A stretch of 64,000 bases of DNA, taken from assembly GCF_000092505.1 (NCBI RefSeq), contig NC_014136.1:992001-1056000 (forward strand), given 5' to 3'. Positions 42,030 through 52,145 of the stretch are shown here, in pieces. The stretch's first letter is position 1. Every line of letters starts with the position of its first letter. The notes under the pieces are model-generated. The model made no database searches. It saw only the letters and a list, made by a program, of their open reading frames with translations, and had not been told where the DNA came from. This DNA comes from Leuconostoc kimchii IMSNU 11154 (lineage in GTDB: Bacteria; Bacillota; Bacilli; Lactobacillales; Lactobacillaceae). Both the position numbers and the translations under genes were made by a program.

Positions 42030-42658
42030 GATAATGTTCTATGTGACATGATACTATCATGTCCTAAGAGTATCTGTTCAATTTCTGATGCAAATAAATT
42101 TCTTGGAATGGCTCGTAAATGCTTGAAATAGGGGATTTTGCGTAGCTTAAAAGCAATTAATCCAGGTAAATAAGAGGATAAACGGTCATGATCGAAGATA
42201 ATACCAGGATAAACCATAAACGCCCGTTGCGATAATTTAGTTGCTGCCATTTGTTCAACAATTGATTTAGCGTTTAAATAGGGCTTCATGAAAAAAGGAC
42301 CAGTATTAGCCGAAACAAATAGGAAATTTGGGCGCTTCTCTTCTAATAAAACATCTATAATCTGCTTAGCTGGTGAAACACTGTTCTTTTGATATGACTG
42401 ATGTTTTAAAGGGTTAGGAAATAAAATACCAACTGCATCAATAACCCAATCGGCATCAGAGACAATAGCACGCCACTGTGTGGGGTCACTCAAATCAACG
42501 GCATGGTAAGTTGTGGTGTCTTGGTTGTTAGGTGAAAATACATGACGCGATATGCTGTGGACATCGAATAATTCCGGAGAAAGATGTTTGATTAAGCCTT
42601 GACCGACAAATCCAGTTCCTCCGACGATGACAACCTTTTGTTGTGTAAATTTGTCCAT
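42026..42658 (-). CDS. NAD(P)-binding Rossmann-fold (atypical SDR/epimerase-like) protein
   Basis: 210 aa from ATG 42658 (AAAGGTGA about 9 nt upstream). Nucleotide-binding VVIVGGTGFVGQGLI near residue 10 and a DLSDPTQW/AVGILFP pattern as in NDUFA9/YwnB-like atypical SDRs. The canonical Y-x3-K is replaced by a PYLNAKSIVEQ segment near residue 125. The substrate is unknown; such proteins often act as quinone- or stress-related oxidoreductases. Confidence 0.8.
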   Translation of the reverse strand: MDKFTQQKVVIVGGTGFVGQGLIKHLSPELFDVHSISRHVFSPNNQDTTTYHAVDLSDPTQWRAIVSDADWVIDAVGILFPNPLKHQSYQKNSVSPAKQIIDVLLEEKRPNFLFVSANTGPFFMKPYLNAKSIVEQMAATKLSQRAFMVYPGIIFDHDRLSSYLPGLIAFKLRKIPYFKHLRAIPRNLFASEIEQILLGHDSIMSHRTLS

Positions 42659-42801
42659 ATGGTTCACCTTTCTGGTCAGTCATTGGTGTCCCAATCAATG
42701 CTGCCACTATTGCTATTGTACCAAAAAGCTGGCGTAATATAAATGACTACCTGAAAGGTGCAAAAAATGAGTTATTAAAGAGGAATTCCGAGCAGCATCG
42801 A

Positions 42802-43086
42802 TTATTTATCTTTATCTACTTCTTCAAATTGACCATCAAACGTACGATCTGTTGCATGGTTTTTGGGTGGTTTTGTGAAATTTTTTCTGATCCAAAAGGC
42901 TAATACAATTAATATCAACACACCGACAACAGCAAAGAAATTTTTGATAACAAACGTGACTAATAGTACCAGAATAATGGCTAATATCAATCTAGAAACG
43001 ATACCAAATGTATTGAAGAAAAGCGCTGCGAAAAAATAAATAATGAGAAACAAAATTAAAAGTGGCATAACAAGTAGATTAAGCAT
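42802..43086 (-). CDS. Small membrane protein with charged C-terminal tail
   Basis: 94 aa; nearly the first 68 residues are hydrophobic (two or three membrane segments), then a charged tail (RKNFTKPPKNHATDRTFDGQFEEVDKDK in part). AATGGAGGTCTCCT gives a strong SD 6 nt before the ATG. Not recognised. It lies 35 nt upstream of, and in the same direction as, rnhC on the minus strand but after it in transcript order. Confidence 0.65.
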   Translation of the reverse strand: MLNLLVMPLLILFLIIYFFAALFFNTFGIVSRLILAIILVLLVTFVIKNFFAVVGVLILIVLAFWIRKNFTKPPKNHATDRTFDGQFEEVDKDK

Positions 43087-43121
43087 AGGAGACCTCCATT
43101 TTTTAGTGCATGATTGAAAAA

Positions 43122-44045
43122 TTATAATAAGTTGGTTGCTTTTTGTGTATTTGCAAAATGTAACTTAGCATAGTGACGTAATGATTTACCTTGTTTTAAC
43201 AGTTGTGCAGCGACTTGATCGACCTCACGACCAGCACCGATAGGTAAAACAATACCAGCTTCTTGACTTAGAGAAGCCATAGAATCCAGCTCAACGACTC
43301 GTGCCAGAATTGAAGCGGCTGCAACGCTAAGATGGTACTGTTCACCTTTTGTTGTGAAGTAAACATTTTGGCGAATAATGTGTTGCTGCTTAGCACGTTG
43401 CAAATAGTTAAAGTATGTACTTTCTTGTGCAAATTGATCAATAAGGATACCATCGGGGCGTGTCGGGTCTATTTTTTCTAACACCTTGCCAAGGACAAAA
43501 TTGTGAGAAATTGCTTTGAGCTGATTCACGTTATTGGTTGGTTGCAATTGATTATACTTCTCAGGCATTAAATTAACAACATGGTGTGGTAGGCGCGCAA
43601 TAATTTCTGGTGCAATTTGTCTCATTTTGTCATCAGTTAATGTTTTAGAATCAGCGATACCTAATTGTCGCACCCATTTAAGGTCTCGTTGGGACACAAA
43701 AACAGCAGCCGTGGTGAGTGGCCCAAAATAAGCACCAGCACCCACCTCGTCAGAACCAAGCACGGACCAATTGGAAAAGTCCTCAGGTAAATGGTTACCA
43801 GGGCGGGTGATTGTTTTATTAACTGACTGGATTGTTTTCGGTTTGGCAGGTTGCCAAAGTGCCGCTTCTTGTGAGAATCCCGGGCCTTGAAACATCACTT
43901 TACCAGACCGGTAGCCAGTAATTGTCGTACGACTATTTTTTGCTGAAAAAATGGCACCGGCAGGTAGTGATAGTGTCTGATTTTTAGCATAGTAGTTAGC
44001 CATTTTTTGAAGTATTTTAGGTGTCACTTGTATAACTGTTTGCAT
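43122..44045 (-). CDS. rnhC: Ribonuclease HIII
   Basis: 307 aa. An N-terminal TBP-like substrate-binding domain (about 1-85) precedes the RNase H catalytic core with [14 protein letters not shown] near residue 97 (D-E-G motif of HIII enzymes), ADSKTLTD near 134 and a late ILIDQFAQ near 200. It removes RNA from RNA-DNA hybrids. Divergent from zapA-cvpA-mutS2, the conserved Firmicute order. No clear SD is seen before the ATG. Confidence 0.94.
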   Translation of the reverse strand: MQTVIQVTPKILQKMANYYAKNQTLSLPAGAIFSAKNSRTTITGYRSGKVMFQGPGFSQEAALWQPAKPKTIQSVNKTITRPGNHLPEDFSNWSVLGSDEVGAGAYFGPLTTAAVFVSQRDLKWVRQLGIADSKTLTDDKMRQIAPEIIARLPHHVVNLMPEKYNQLQPTNNVNQLKAISHNFVLGKVLEKIDPTRPDGILIDQFAQESTYFNYLQRAKQQHIIRQNVYFTTKGEQYHLSVAAASILARVVELDSMASLSQEAGIVLPIGAGREVDQVAAQLLKQGKSLRHYAKLHFANTQKATNLL

Positions 44046-44117
44046 ATACTAAGTATATCAGTTTTTGTTAGTAGAAATATGGTGTATAATTGATTAAATA
44101 TACTGAGGGAAAAAACG

Positions 44118-44522
44118 ATGGTTACTCAAAACGAAAAAAAACACTTTAAAGCTAATTTAGCTGGAAAAGATTATACAATTTCAGGGCATGCGACACTAAC
44201 ACATGTGAAAGCAACCGAAACCTTGTTTAACAAACAATGGCAGCAAATTAAGACTGTTGCCCCAAACTTATCACCTTATGATCAAGCCGTATTATTAACT
44301 TTTAATACGCTCTCCGATCAGTTATACAAGCAGGCGGAAATTGACCAATTGAAAGCACAAGTTTTAACATTACAAGAGGCTTTGGAGCAAGAGAAAAAAA
44401 CGCAAAAATCTAATTTGAAGCGTGGTGCCAAGAGTGCCATTGGTTCAATCATTGATGATGCTAAAAATGAAAGTCAAGCGCGAGCAACTGATAAACTATT
44501 CAAGCAAGGAACACATGTATGA
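44118..44522 (+). CDS. zapA: Cell division protein ZapA-like
   Basis: 134 aa. A short beta-rich N-terminus (KKHFKANLAGKDYTISGHATLTH), a long central helix (about 60-100) typical of the ZapA coiled coil, and a charged tail. ZapA bundles FtsZ filaments. The identification rests mainly on position between rnhC (divergent) and cvpA-mutS2. GAGGGAAAAAA precedes the ATG. It overlaps cvpA by 4 nt. The tail is longer than the usual ~85 aa. Confidence 0.7.
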   Translation: MVTQNEKKHFKANLAGKDYTISGHATLTHVKATETLFNKQWQQIKTVAPNLSPYDQAVLLTFNTLSDQLYKQAEIDQLKAQVLTLQEALEQEKKTQKSNLKRGAKSAIGSIIDDAKNESQARATDKLFKQGTHV

Positions 44523-45040
44523 TACTACTAATTATTGGCTTTATTTTTATATTAAGCTGGGTTATTTCTGGGTACCGTCACGGTCTCGTTAATGGCCTGC
44601 TACGATTGGCACTTTGGTTTATTGTTTGGTACATCGCTATTAAGTTTGCTAGACCAGTTGGTGCTGTGTTAACTCAGTTTGTTGATGGCCAATTTGTTCG
44701 TACAGGGGTGCCCCAGCATGTAGTCAACCAAGGCTCACAATTTTTGGCCTCGGGATTAGTCTTTAGCTTACTCATTATGCTTGGTGGTACAGTCAGTCAT
44801 TATGTTTTACGCTCGTTAAAAATCATTCGGCATATACCACTGTTAGGATGGGTTGATGGCGCTCTTGGTGCCTTTTTGTATGGGGCAATTGGTATGGTAA
44901 TTGCTTTTTTTGCTTTGGAATTACTGTCAGTTGTGCCTAATGTTTGGATACAAGATCAATTTTTAAATACACCGGAGTTGAACCGGTTACTTGATAACGC
45001 ACCTTTTTTTGCACAACAAATCTATCAATGGTGGTTATGA
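44519..45040 (+). CDS. cvpA: CvpA family membrane protein
   Basis: 173 aa with four membrane segments (about 2-19, 27-45, 77-99, 110-135) and the family pattern SGYRHGLVNGLLRLALWFIVWYIA in segments near residues 18-42. Colicin V production-type proteins have unclear roles, perhaps in envelope stress. Co-transcribed with zapA and mutS2. Confidence 0.88.
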   Translation: MILLIIGFIFILSWVISGYRHGLVNGLLRLALWFIVWYIAIKFARPVGAVLTQFVDGQFVRTGVPQHVVNQGSQFLASGLVFSLLIMLGGTVSHYVLRSLKIIRHIPLLGWVDGALGAFLYGAIGMVIAFFALELLSVVPNVWIQDQFLNTPELNRLLDNAPFFAQQIYQWWL

Positions 45041-45099
45041 TAGGCTAATATTTAGAAATTAAAGATCGCAATATGTAGGTGTTGGAGCCCACAATAATC

Positions 45100-47505
45100 A
45101 TGAACAAAAAAGTATTGAAAACCTTAGAATACGACAAAATCAAGTTACAATTACGCCAGTTTTTGTCAACACCTGTTGGCTTACAAGAGGCAGAGAATTT
45201 ATATCCTGAAACAAATATTGAAACTATTAACTATTGGTTGCTTGAAACTGCCGATGGTGTTTTAATTGATCGCTTGAAGGGCGGCATTTCACTGACGAAA
45301 TTAGCTGATATTACCACACACCTTAAGCGATTAAACATTAGTGCCAGTTTAAGTGCAACTGAATTATCAGAAATCAGTAATGTCTTACGTAATACGAATA
45401 GCGTTGTTAATTTTTTTGCTCAGATGAGAGATGAGGCAATTGGTGAGTCGTTACAAGTGTTGCCAGAACAAGCAGCGCGTTTAGTTTCATTGCCTGATGT
45501 TACCCGCCAAATACAACGAGCAATTGATGTCACTGGTCGTATTAATGATGAGGCTTCTTTTGATTTAAAGGCCATTCGTGGCAAAATTACAGGTCATGAG
45601 CAAGCGGTTAAAAATAAAATGCAAGCCTATACTAGGGGCAAGTCGGCACAATATTTAAGTGACCCAATTGTGACAATTCGTAGCGATCGTTATGTGCTGC
45701 CAGTTAAAGCAGAGTACCGTAATCAGTTTGGTGGCGTTGTTCATGATCAAAGCCAAACAGGTCAAACGTTGTATATTGAACCACAAGTTGTTGTTGAACT
45801 TAATAATAAATTAAGTGAGTTGCGAGTGAAAGAACATGCTGAAGAACAACGTGTGTTACAAGAATTATCTGCTACGTTGATGCCTTATACTTCAGAGTTA
45901 GCGCAAAATGTGACTATTTTAGGCCATTTTGATTTTGTTAATGCAAAGGCACGATTGGCGGCACAATTGGATGCTATGCAGCCAATTGTTAATATGAACA
46001 ACTTTGTTGATTTACAACAAGCGTGGCACCCGTTGTTGGATAAAAATATTGCTGTTGCAAATGATATCGCTTTGGGAGAGGACTATAAAGCCATTATCAT
46101 CACAGGACCAAACACAGGTGGTAAAACAATTACGATTAAAACACTAGGGTTGTTACAGTTGATGGCCCAGTCAGGTCTGTTTATTACGACAAAACGGCCT
46201 TCAACCGTCGGCGTTTTTAATGAGATTTTTGCAGACATTGGGGATGAACAGTCAATTGAACAAAGTTTATCCACATTTAGTTCGCACATGGCAAACATTG
46301 TATCGATGATTGATCAAATCGATAGTCGTACCTTAGTTATTTTTGATGAACTTGGCGCAGGAACAGATCCATCTGAAGGCGCTGCATTGGCCATGGCAAT
46401 ATTGGACAAAGTGGCTAGTTTAGGTGCTTATGTCATTGCGACAACACATTATCCAGAGCTGAAACTATACGGTTACAATCGACCCGAAACGTTAAACGCA
46501 TCCATGGTTTTTGATGTCGAAACATTGCGGCCAACTTATCAATTTCTAATGGGTGTTCCTGGACAGTCCAACGCATTAGCAATTGCCAAAAGGCTAGGTT
46601 TGGGGCTAGATGTTATTGGCGCGGCAACGTCGCTTACTGATAAATCAGATCAAGATCTAAACCATATGATTCTTGATTTGGTAACACAACGTGATGCGGT
46701 TAAAAAGCACAATTTGGAATTAGAATTACGCTTAAAGACAACAAAAGAGCAATCAGAATCACTGGCTGAAGAACGACGACAATTGGAACAAAAGCGTGCA
46801 CGCATTGTTTTGGATGCTAAAAATGAAGCTAATCATATTGTAGCAGCGACAAAAAAACAAGCCGATCAGTTAATATCAGAAATTCGTAAAGAACGCTTAA
46901 ATGCGGGTCAACAAGCAGGAAAGCTAAGTGAACAAGATTTGCAAGCTAAAAAAGGCCAGCTAGATAAACTGAAACAAAACGGTAGTTTAGAAAAAAATAA
47001 AGTTCTCCAAAAAGCTAAGCGTGCTAAAGCATTAGCTGCTGGTGATGAGATTGTGGTAAAGTCATATAATCAACAAGGTGTCTTAGTTAAACAGCATAGT
47101 AATGGCCAATGGGAAGTTGAAATGGGCATATTAAAAATGTTAGTTGACGATGACGATATTATCAAAACTGAAGCAACAGCTAAGGCGCAACAGGTCAAAA
47201 CTAAACAAAAGAGACAAAAAGTGGCTAAGACAAGTATAACAGGCGGCTCATCACGTCGCACGGCTAGCGCTAACTTAGATTTGCGAGGCGTACGTTACGA
47301 GGCCGCCATAGCTGAACTTGATCGTTACTTAGATACTGCTGTTTTAGCAAATCTTGGCGCCGTAGAGATTATTCATGGCAAAGGGACAGGCGCATTACGA
47401 AAGGGCGTAACAGAATTTTTGCGTTCAGACCGACGTGTCAAATCATTTCATTTTGCAAACGCAAATGCTGGCGGAGACGGCGCTACAATTGCTGAACTCA
47501 CTTAA
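45100..47505 (+). CDS. mutS2: Endonuclease MutS2
   Basis: 801 aa from ATG 45100. Core and clamp (about 1-320), ATPase with Walker A GPNTGGKTIT near residue 338, Walker B TLVIFDELGAGTDPSEG near 412 and STFSSHM signature, a long coiled coil (about 510-640), and a C-terminal Smr nuclease domain (LDLRG-VRYEAAI near 728, HGKGTGALRKGV near 763). MutS2 acts on recombination intermediates and, in B. subtilis, splits collided ribosomes. The SD is unclear (GGAG 13 nt upstream); an in-frame GTG at 45079 is the alternative. Confidence 0.95.
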   Translation: MNKKVLKTLEYDKIKLQLRQFLSTPVGLQEAENLYPETNIETINYWLLETADGVLIDRLKGGISLTKLADITTHLKRLNISASLSATELSEISNVLRNTNSVVNFFAQMRDEAIGESLQVLPEQAARLVSLPDVTRQIQRAIDVTGRINDEASFDLKAIRGKITGHEQAVKNKMQAYTRGKSAQYLSDPIVTIRSDRYVLPVKAEYRNQFGGVVHDQSQTGQTLYIEPQVVVELNNKLSELRVKEHAEEQRVLQELSATLMPYTSELAQNVTILGHFDFVNAKARLAAQLDAMQPIVNMNNFVDLQQAWHPLLDKNIAVANDIALGEDYKAIIITGPNTGGKTITIKTLGLLQLMAQSGLFITTKRPSTVGVFNEIFADIGDEQSIEQSLSTFSSHMANIVSMIDQIDSRTLVIFDELGAGTDPSEGAALAMAILDKVASLGAYVIATTHYPELKLYGYNRPETLNASMVFDVETLRPTYQFLMGVPGQSNALAIAKRLGLGLDVIGAATSLTDKSDQDLNHMILDLVTQRDAVKKHNLELELRLKTTKEQSESLAEERRQLEQKRARIVLDAKNEANHIVAATKKQADQLISEIRKERLNAGQQAGKLSEQDLQAKKGQLDKLKQNGSLEKNKVLQKAKRAKALAAGDEIVVKSYNQQGVLVKQHSNGQWEVEMGILKMLVDDDDIIKTEATAKAQQVKTKQKRQKVAKTSITGGSSRRTASANLDLRGVRYEAAIAELDRYLDTAVLANLGAVEIIHGKGTGALRKGVTEFLRSDRRVKSFHFANANAGGDGATIAELT

Positions 47506-47514
47506 TTAACATAG

Positions 47515-47550
47515 AGTAGAAGACGTATGGCTAACGTCTTCTACTTTTTT
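47515..47550 (+). terminator. mutS2 terminator
   Basis: A 12-bp perfect stem (AGTAGAAGACGT) with 7-nt loop and six T. Confidence 0.92.
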
Positions 47551-47695
47551 ACCACCAGCATAGATGTTTTTGTGTGATGAAGAAGCATACAGATGTAATG
47601 TGGTAAAATGATTAATAATAGTAAGTTTAAAAGTTATTCGATCAGGTTATGATGTTAAAATAACAAATACAAATATCAGGGGGCTGAGATATTAG

Positions 47696-48559
47696 ATGCC
47701 AGAATTACCAGAAGTTGAAACAGTACGTCGTGGTTTAGAAAAATTGATTATTGGAAGCCAAATTAAACAAGTTAAGTTACCGTATCCCAAAGTGATTACA
47801 GGTGACTCACAGGCATTTGTAACGGGTGTTTTAAATGCAACGTTTCACGCAATTGATCGTCGAGGTAAGTATCTATTATTACGGTTATCTAATGGGCATA
47901 CCATTGTGTCACACTTAAGAATGGAAGGACAATATTCTGTTGAACCACTTGGTGCACAGCCGTATAAACACACCGAAATTATTTTTGAATTAGATGATCA
48001 GCGCGCTATTTTTTATAATGATACACGGCGCTTTGGTCGTATGGTTCTGACAACGACAGATCATGAAACAGATGAAGTCCAGTCTCTTGGAAAGTTGGGA
48101 CCAGAGCCGACTGATGTGTCACTCACGTTGCCCTATATGATAGATATTTTTTCACGTTCCAAGAAACCGGTTAAAAGTTTTTTGTTGGATCAAAATAAAA
48201 TTGCTGGTATTGGTAACATATATGCAGATGAAGTACTATGGCAAAGTAAAATTCACCCAGAAACACCGGCCAATGAGCTGTCTGAAATTGAACTGGCAAC
48301 CTTGCGTCAGAATATTATCAGTGAAATGAAAATGGCAATTAAAAATCATGGCACAACAGTACACAGTTTTAGCAATGTATTTGGTGAGGTTGGCCAATTT
48401 CAAAATAAATTAGAAGCTTATGGCCGTGTTGGTCAACCATGTCTCCGTTGTGGTGAGCCATTGGTGAAAATAAAAGTAGGTCAACGCGGCACAACATATT
48501 GCCCCGTTTGTCAAGTGAAGTATTCTAGGAGAACTAATGAAGTCAGTGGAACCAATTAG
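47696..48559 (+). CDS. mutM: Formamidopyrimidine-DNA glycosylase
   Basis: 287 aa. Removes 8-oxoguanine and related lesions. N-terminal MPELPEVETVRRGL with the catalytic Pro2 and Glu3; DQNKIAGIGNIYADEVLW near residue 162; C-terminal zinc finger CLRCGEPL ... YCPVCQ. AGGGGGCTGAG precedes the ATG. Its last 23 nt overlap the DUF975 gene, whose SD (AGGAGAAC) lies inside mutM. Confidence 0.96.
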   Translation: MPELPEVETVRRGLEKLIIGSQIKQVKLPYPKVITGDSQAFVTGVLNATFHAIDRRGKYLLLRLSNGHTIVSHLRMEGQYSVEPLGAQPYKHTEIIFELDDQRAIFYNDTRRFGRMVLTTTDHETDEVQSLGKLGPEPTDVSLTLPYMIDIFSRSKKPVKSFLLDQNKIAGIGNIYADEVLWQSKIHPETPANELSEIELATLRQNIISEMKMAIKNHGTTVHSFSNVFGEVGQFQNKLEAYGRVGQPCLRCGEPLVKIKVGQRGTTYCPVCQVKYSRRTNEVSGTN

Positions 48560-49271
48560 TATTAGTGGTGTTAAGCGTGAGGCACGCGAATTGTATCATG
48601 GCCATTTTAAAACTGCAATTAAGATTAATATTATTCCAATTATCACAACAGTGTTAGCGACATTGGCTACGGGAATACTTGTCTATTCAATTTTTACCAA
48701 TCTTTCCGCTACGGTCGATGTTCCAGTTGACAATACAGATACTGGTTTAACTCAAATTTATTCTATTTTAAGAAGTATCTTAAGCGACGCCGTGCAGTTG
48801 CTATTCCTGTGGACGGCCAGTTGGACATTAATTGATTGGTATGAAAGCCCTAAGGATACACCGAGTCTAAAGGACAGTTTTCAGCTCTTTAGACGTGGGA
48901 ATGTTTGGCATACTTTTCTGCTTGCACTTGTACAAAATATGTTGCTATTTTTATGGACGCTGTTGTTCTTTATTCCAGGTATAGTCAAAGGTTTTTCTTA
49001 TTCTCAAACTTACTTTGCTTATAAAATCGATATTGAGAATCACACAAGGCAACCACAATTAACAGATTATATAACCGTTAGTCGTCGGATAATGGCCGGT
49101 CGTAAGTGGGAGCTGTTTTTGTTAGAATTAAGCTTCATAGGCTGGCATTTGTTGGGTATACTTACTGCTGGGTTGGCTTATATCTATGTGGTGCCTTATT
49201 TGAATGCAACACGAGTAGCTTATTCACGACATTTATTCACTTTGGCAATGACAGAGAGTGTGGCAAAATAA
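48537..49271 (+). CDS. DUF975 family membrane protein
   Basis: 244 aa. A soluble SISGVKREARELYHGHFKTAI start, typical for DUF975, and about five membrane segments (about 29-54, 76-102, 121-150, 180-205, 208-225). Function unknown. Translationally coupled to mutM upstream; coaE starts 1 nt after its stop, so the DNA repair/CoA/replication genes form one operon. Confidence 0.82.
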   Translation: MKSVEPISISGVKREARELYHGHFKTAIKINIIPIITTVLATLATGILVYSIFTNLSATVDVPVDNTDTGLTQIYSILRSILSDAVQLLFLWTASWTLIDWYESPKDTPSLKDSFQLFRRGNVWHTFLLALVQNMLLFLWTLLFFIPGIVKGFSYSQTYFAYKIDIENHTRQPQLTDYITVSRRIMAGRKWELFLLELSFIGWHLLGILTAGLAYIYVVPYLNATRVAYSRHLFTLAMTESVAK

Positions 49272-49272
49272 T

Positions 49273-49893
49273 ATGTTGATTGTTGGGTTAACGGGCGGCA
49301 TTGCTACTGGAAAATCGACTGTTAGTCGGACATTACGAGAGGCTGGTTTTCCCGTTGTTGACGCTGATGTCGTGGCACGCGAAGTAGTTGAACCAGGGAC
49401 ACGAACATTAGAAAAAATTAAATTAGCTTTTGGGCCAAATATTATTGAAAACGGGATTCTGAATCGTGATAAATTGGGGCGTATTGTGTTTGGTAATCAA
49501 GCTGAATTGACACGATTAAATACAATTATGCAACCAGCCATTCGGTCAACGATGTTGGATAAAATTGCTTTTTGGAGAACACAGCAAATTCCCATTTTAA
49601 TTATTGATATACCACTTTTGTTTGAACGTGGTTACGATAAGAAAGATATAATCGATAAAATTGTTGTCGTTCATACGACCGAAGCGATTCAAAAATCACG
49701 TTTGGAAGCCCGGGATGGGTTAGACAGTACTCAGGCGCAAAATCGTATGAAATCCCAGATACCAATAGCCGAAAAAATCGCTGGTGCTGATTATATTTTG
49801 GACAATAATGGTGATAAGATGTCTTTAGCAGTACAAATTGAAAAATTGATAATAGAATTAAAGGAAATTGCTCCAAAATATGACGCAAAATAA
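49273..49893 (+). CDS. coaE: Dephospho-CoA kinase
   Basis: 206 aa from ATG 49273. The last step of CoA synthesis. P-loop GLTGGIATGKST near residue 6, VVDADVVAREVV near 32, IIDIPLLFE near 112, and LID-domain SRLEARDGL. An in-frame GTG at 49258 inside the previous gene is the alternative start. Overlaps dnaB by 14 nt. Confidence 0.94.
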   Translation: MLIVGLTGGIATGKSTVSRTLREAGFPVVDADVVAREVVEPGTRTLEKIKLAFGPNIIENGILNRDKLGRIVFGNQAELTRLNTIMQPAIRSTMLDKIAFWRTQQIPILIIDIPLLFERGYDKKDIIDKIVVVHTTEAIQKSRLEARDGLDSTQAQNRMKSQIPIAEKIAGADYILDNNGDKMSLAVQIEKLIIELKEIAPKYDAK

Positions 49894-51217
49894 CAGCACA
49901 ATTGAATTTCATGCAACAGCGGGTGCTTTTTTTCAAGCGGATCATTTGATTACGCCTGATGATTTATCACGTGTTTTTAATTTGTACTTGCCTTTTATTG
50001 GTGCAACTAGTTATGCGTTGTATCATTTATTAGTGAACGAATTACCTTTTAATCACGAACAACTCAAGCGCCAAGATCATAATTTTATTATTGATAGTTT
50101 GAATATCAGTTTACCCAATTTTGTCAAATGTCGCCGGCGTTTGGAAGCTGCTGGATTAATGAAAACGGTTTATGAAAAAGATGCCATGGGCGAGGTTTAT
50201 GGCTATCGTTTGTTAACACCTTTGGCAGCTGATAAATTTTTTAAAGAACAACTATTATCTGGTTTGTTGTATAAATTTGTTGGTGAAGAGCGGTATTTAA
50301 TACTTGAAAAACGGTATGGTATACAAGGGCAAGTCAAACTCACCGGTAACGATATTTCAGCAAGATTTTTACAAGTTTTCCAAAATCAAAATGATTTAAG
50401 TGTACCGACAACACCATTAGTTTATCAAGATGCAACGATACAGCCAGATGCATCAACTTTTAAATTTGATGATTTTTCAGAGATGATTCGTGGCGCACAT
50501 ATGGCTACAATAGTGTCACATCGTAATTTTCTAGTTGCAATGCACATGACGTATGGTGTTGATGAGGTGACGCTTGCGGGGGTGGTGAACCAAAGCATCA
50601 CATTAGATACGCATGAAATTAATGAGCAAGAGGTGCAACGTCTGTTGAGACAACAAGTGACGCGTCATGTTTCTGCCAATAAAGTGGCATCCGAACCGGA
50701 ACAATTACAAAGTGTACCTGAAATTAAAAATACAGAAGCCCGTGCTTTGATTGAAATAGCGCGTACGACAAATGCACAAGAATTTTTAGGGTATGTGAAA
50801 ACAACGTTAAAAAGTGGTTTGGTACTCAAAAAAGAACGTGATTTAGTGGATTATTTAATAGCGCAAAGTACACTACCAATGCCGGTCGTTAATATTTTGG
50901 TACACTATGTATTAATTGGTTTACAAAATGACAGTTTAAAAGCTGCTTTGGTGACAACAATTGCTGATTCATGGACGCAAAATCGGGTAGATACCCCTGA
51001 AAAAGCATTAATTCAAATTCAACAACGTCAAAAGGCAAACCAAGAACGTCAAGAGAAACGATTCAGTCGTCATGCGAGACCTGAAAAAACAACACCAAAA
51101 TTTGTAACTAAACCAGGTACAGATAATGGTAATGAGACGGTATCAAATGCAACTGTTGAAACTGACAGTGCCGCTGCTGCTTTAGCAAAGCTGAAGAATA
51201 TAAAGACGAAAAACTAA
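49880..51217 (+). CDS. dnaB: Replication initiation and membrane attachment protein DnaB
   Basis: 445 aa from ATG 49880, inside the end of coaE. Gram-positive DnaB (the primosome loader, not the helicase). Two winged-helix DnaB/DnaD domains: about 25-125 (DLSRVFNLYLPFIGATSYALYHLL) and about 285-380, the latter with a DnaD2-like LVDYLIAQSTLPMPVVNILVHYVL region. The tail is charged and disordered with an Ala-rich end. It delivers DnaI and the helicase to oriC with DnaD. Confidence 0.88.
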   Translation: MTQNNSTIEFHATAGAFFQADHLITPDDLSRVFNLYLPFIGATSYALYHLLVNELPFNHEQLKRQDHNFIIDSLNISLPNFVKCRRRLEAAGLMKTVYEKDAMGEVYGYRLLTPLAADKFFKEQLLSGLLYKFVGEERYLILEKRYGIQGQVKLTGNDISARFLQVFQNQNDLSVPTTPLVYQDATIQPDASTFKFDDFSEMIRGAHMATIVSHRNFLVAMHMTYGVDEVTLAGVVNQSITLDTHEINEQEVQRLLRQQVTRHVSANKVASEPEQLQSVPEIKNTEARALIEIARTTNAQEFLGYVKTTLKSGLVLKKERDLVDYLIAQSTLPMPVVNILVHYVLIGLQNDSLKAALVTTIADSWTQNRVDTPEKALIQIQQRQKANQERQEKRFSRHARPEKTTPKFVTKPGTDNGNETVSNATVETDSAAAALAKLKNIKTKN

Positions 51218-51218
51218 T

Positions 51219-52145
51219 ATGCAAAATTTAGCAGAAGTATTAAAAAAAATACAACAGAAGTATCCTAAAATTGAAGAAACAAAGTTAGCTGAGGTTGTGC
51301 AACAAATTGCAGACGATGAAGATGTGCGTCTTTTTTGGGAAGCGCATCAAAATGAATTACGTCAAGACGCGTTTCAATTAACAATGATGGATCTTCATGA
51401 ATTTATACAACAAAAGCAACGATTGGCTCGTGGGGAAAAATCACTTTATCCAGGCTATTATCCAGAATTAGCCATTGAAAAGGGTTATCCTCATGTTCGC
51501 TACGTTGCTGAGAAATCCACAAAGTTGCAACTCATGCAGGCAGAAAAATTGACATTATATAAAATGCCAAAGGCTATTCGCGATGCTGATTTACAAACTA
51601 TTTCAGTTGATTCAGGCCGAGCAGGTGTTGTCACTGCCATTGTAGATATTTTGACACGTTTACTTGAGAAAAGTGATACGTATGTTCGCGGTCTTTATTT
51701 GTATGGTCAATTTGGTGTTGGAAAAACATATTTGATGGGCGCACTAGCCAATGCCTTAGCGGCGAATAGTATTGGTGTTATGCTTATTCATTTCCCATCT
51801 TTTGCGGTGGATTTAAAGAACACCATTGGTAGAGATAATACCAATCGTGAGCGATTAGTTAACCAAGCAAAAACGTCGCCAGTTTTGATTATTGATGATC
51901 TTGGGGCCGAAAATTTAAGTATGTGGATTCGTGATGACATTCTCGGTGTTATTTTAGAATATCGCATGCAAAATGAGTTAACGACATTTATAACATCAAA
52001 TTTTGATATGGATGAGATGGAAAAATATTTATCCGAAACACGCGATGACCGTGATCCAGGAAAAGCTGCACGGTTAATGCAACGTATTAAATTTCTCACA
52101 CAACGCGCAGAAGTCAGTGGCAAAAATCGACGGTTAGAGCATTGA
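51219..52145 (+). CDS. dnaI: Primosomal protein DnaI (helicase loader)
   Basis: 308 aa. An N-terminal helical domain (1-110) is followed by an AAA+ ATPase: Walker A LYGQFGVGKTYLMG near residue 165, Walker B VLIIDDLGAENLS near 222, sensor ITSNFDM near 260. It loads the replicative helicase with DnaB, just upstream. The start is 1 nt after the dnaB stop. Confidence 0.94.
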   Translation: MQNLAEVLKKIQQKYPKIEETKLAEVVQQIADDEDVRLFWEAHQNELRQDAFQLTMMDLHEFIQQKQRLARGEKSLYPGYYPELAIEKGYPHVRYVAEKSTKLQLMQAEKLTLYKMPKAIRDADLQTISVDSGRAGVVTAIVDILTRLLEKSDTYVRGLYLYGQFGVGKTYLMGALANALAANSIGVMLIHFPSFAVDLKNTIGRDNTNRERLVNQAKTSPVLIIDDLGAENLSMWIRDDILGVILEYRMQNELTTFITSNFDMDEMEKYLSETRDDRDPGKAARLMQRIKFLTQRAEVSGKNRRLEH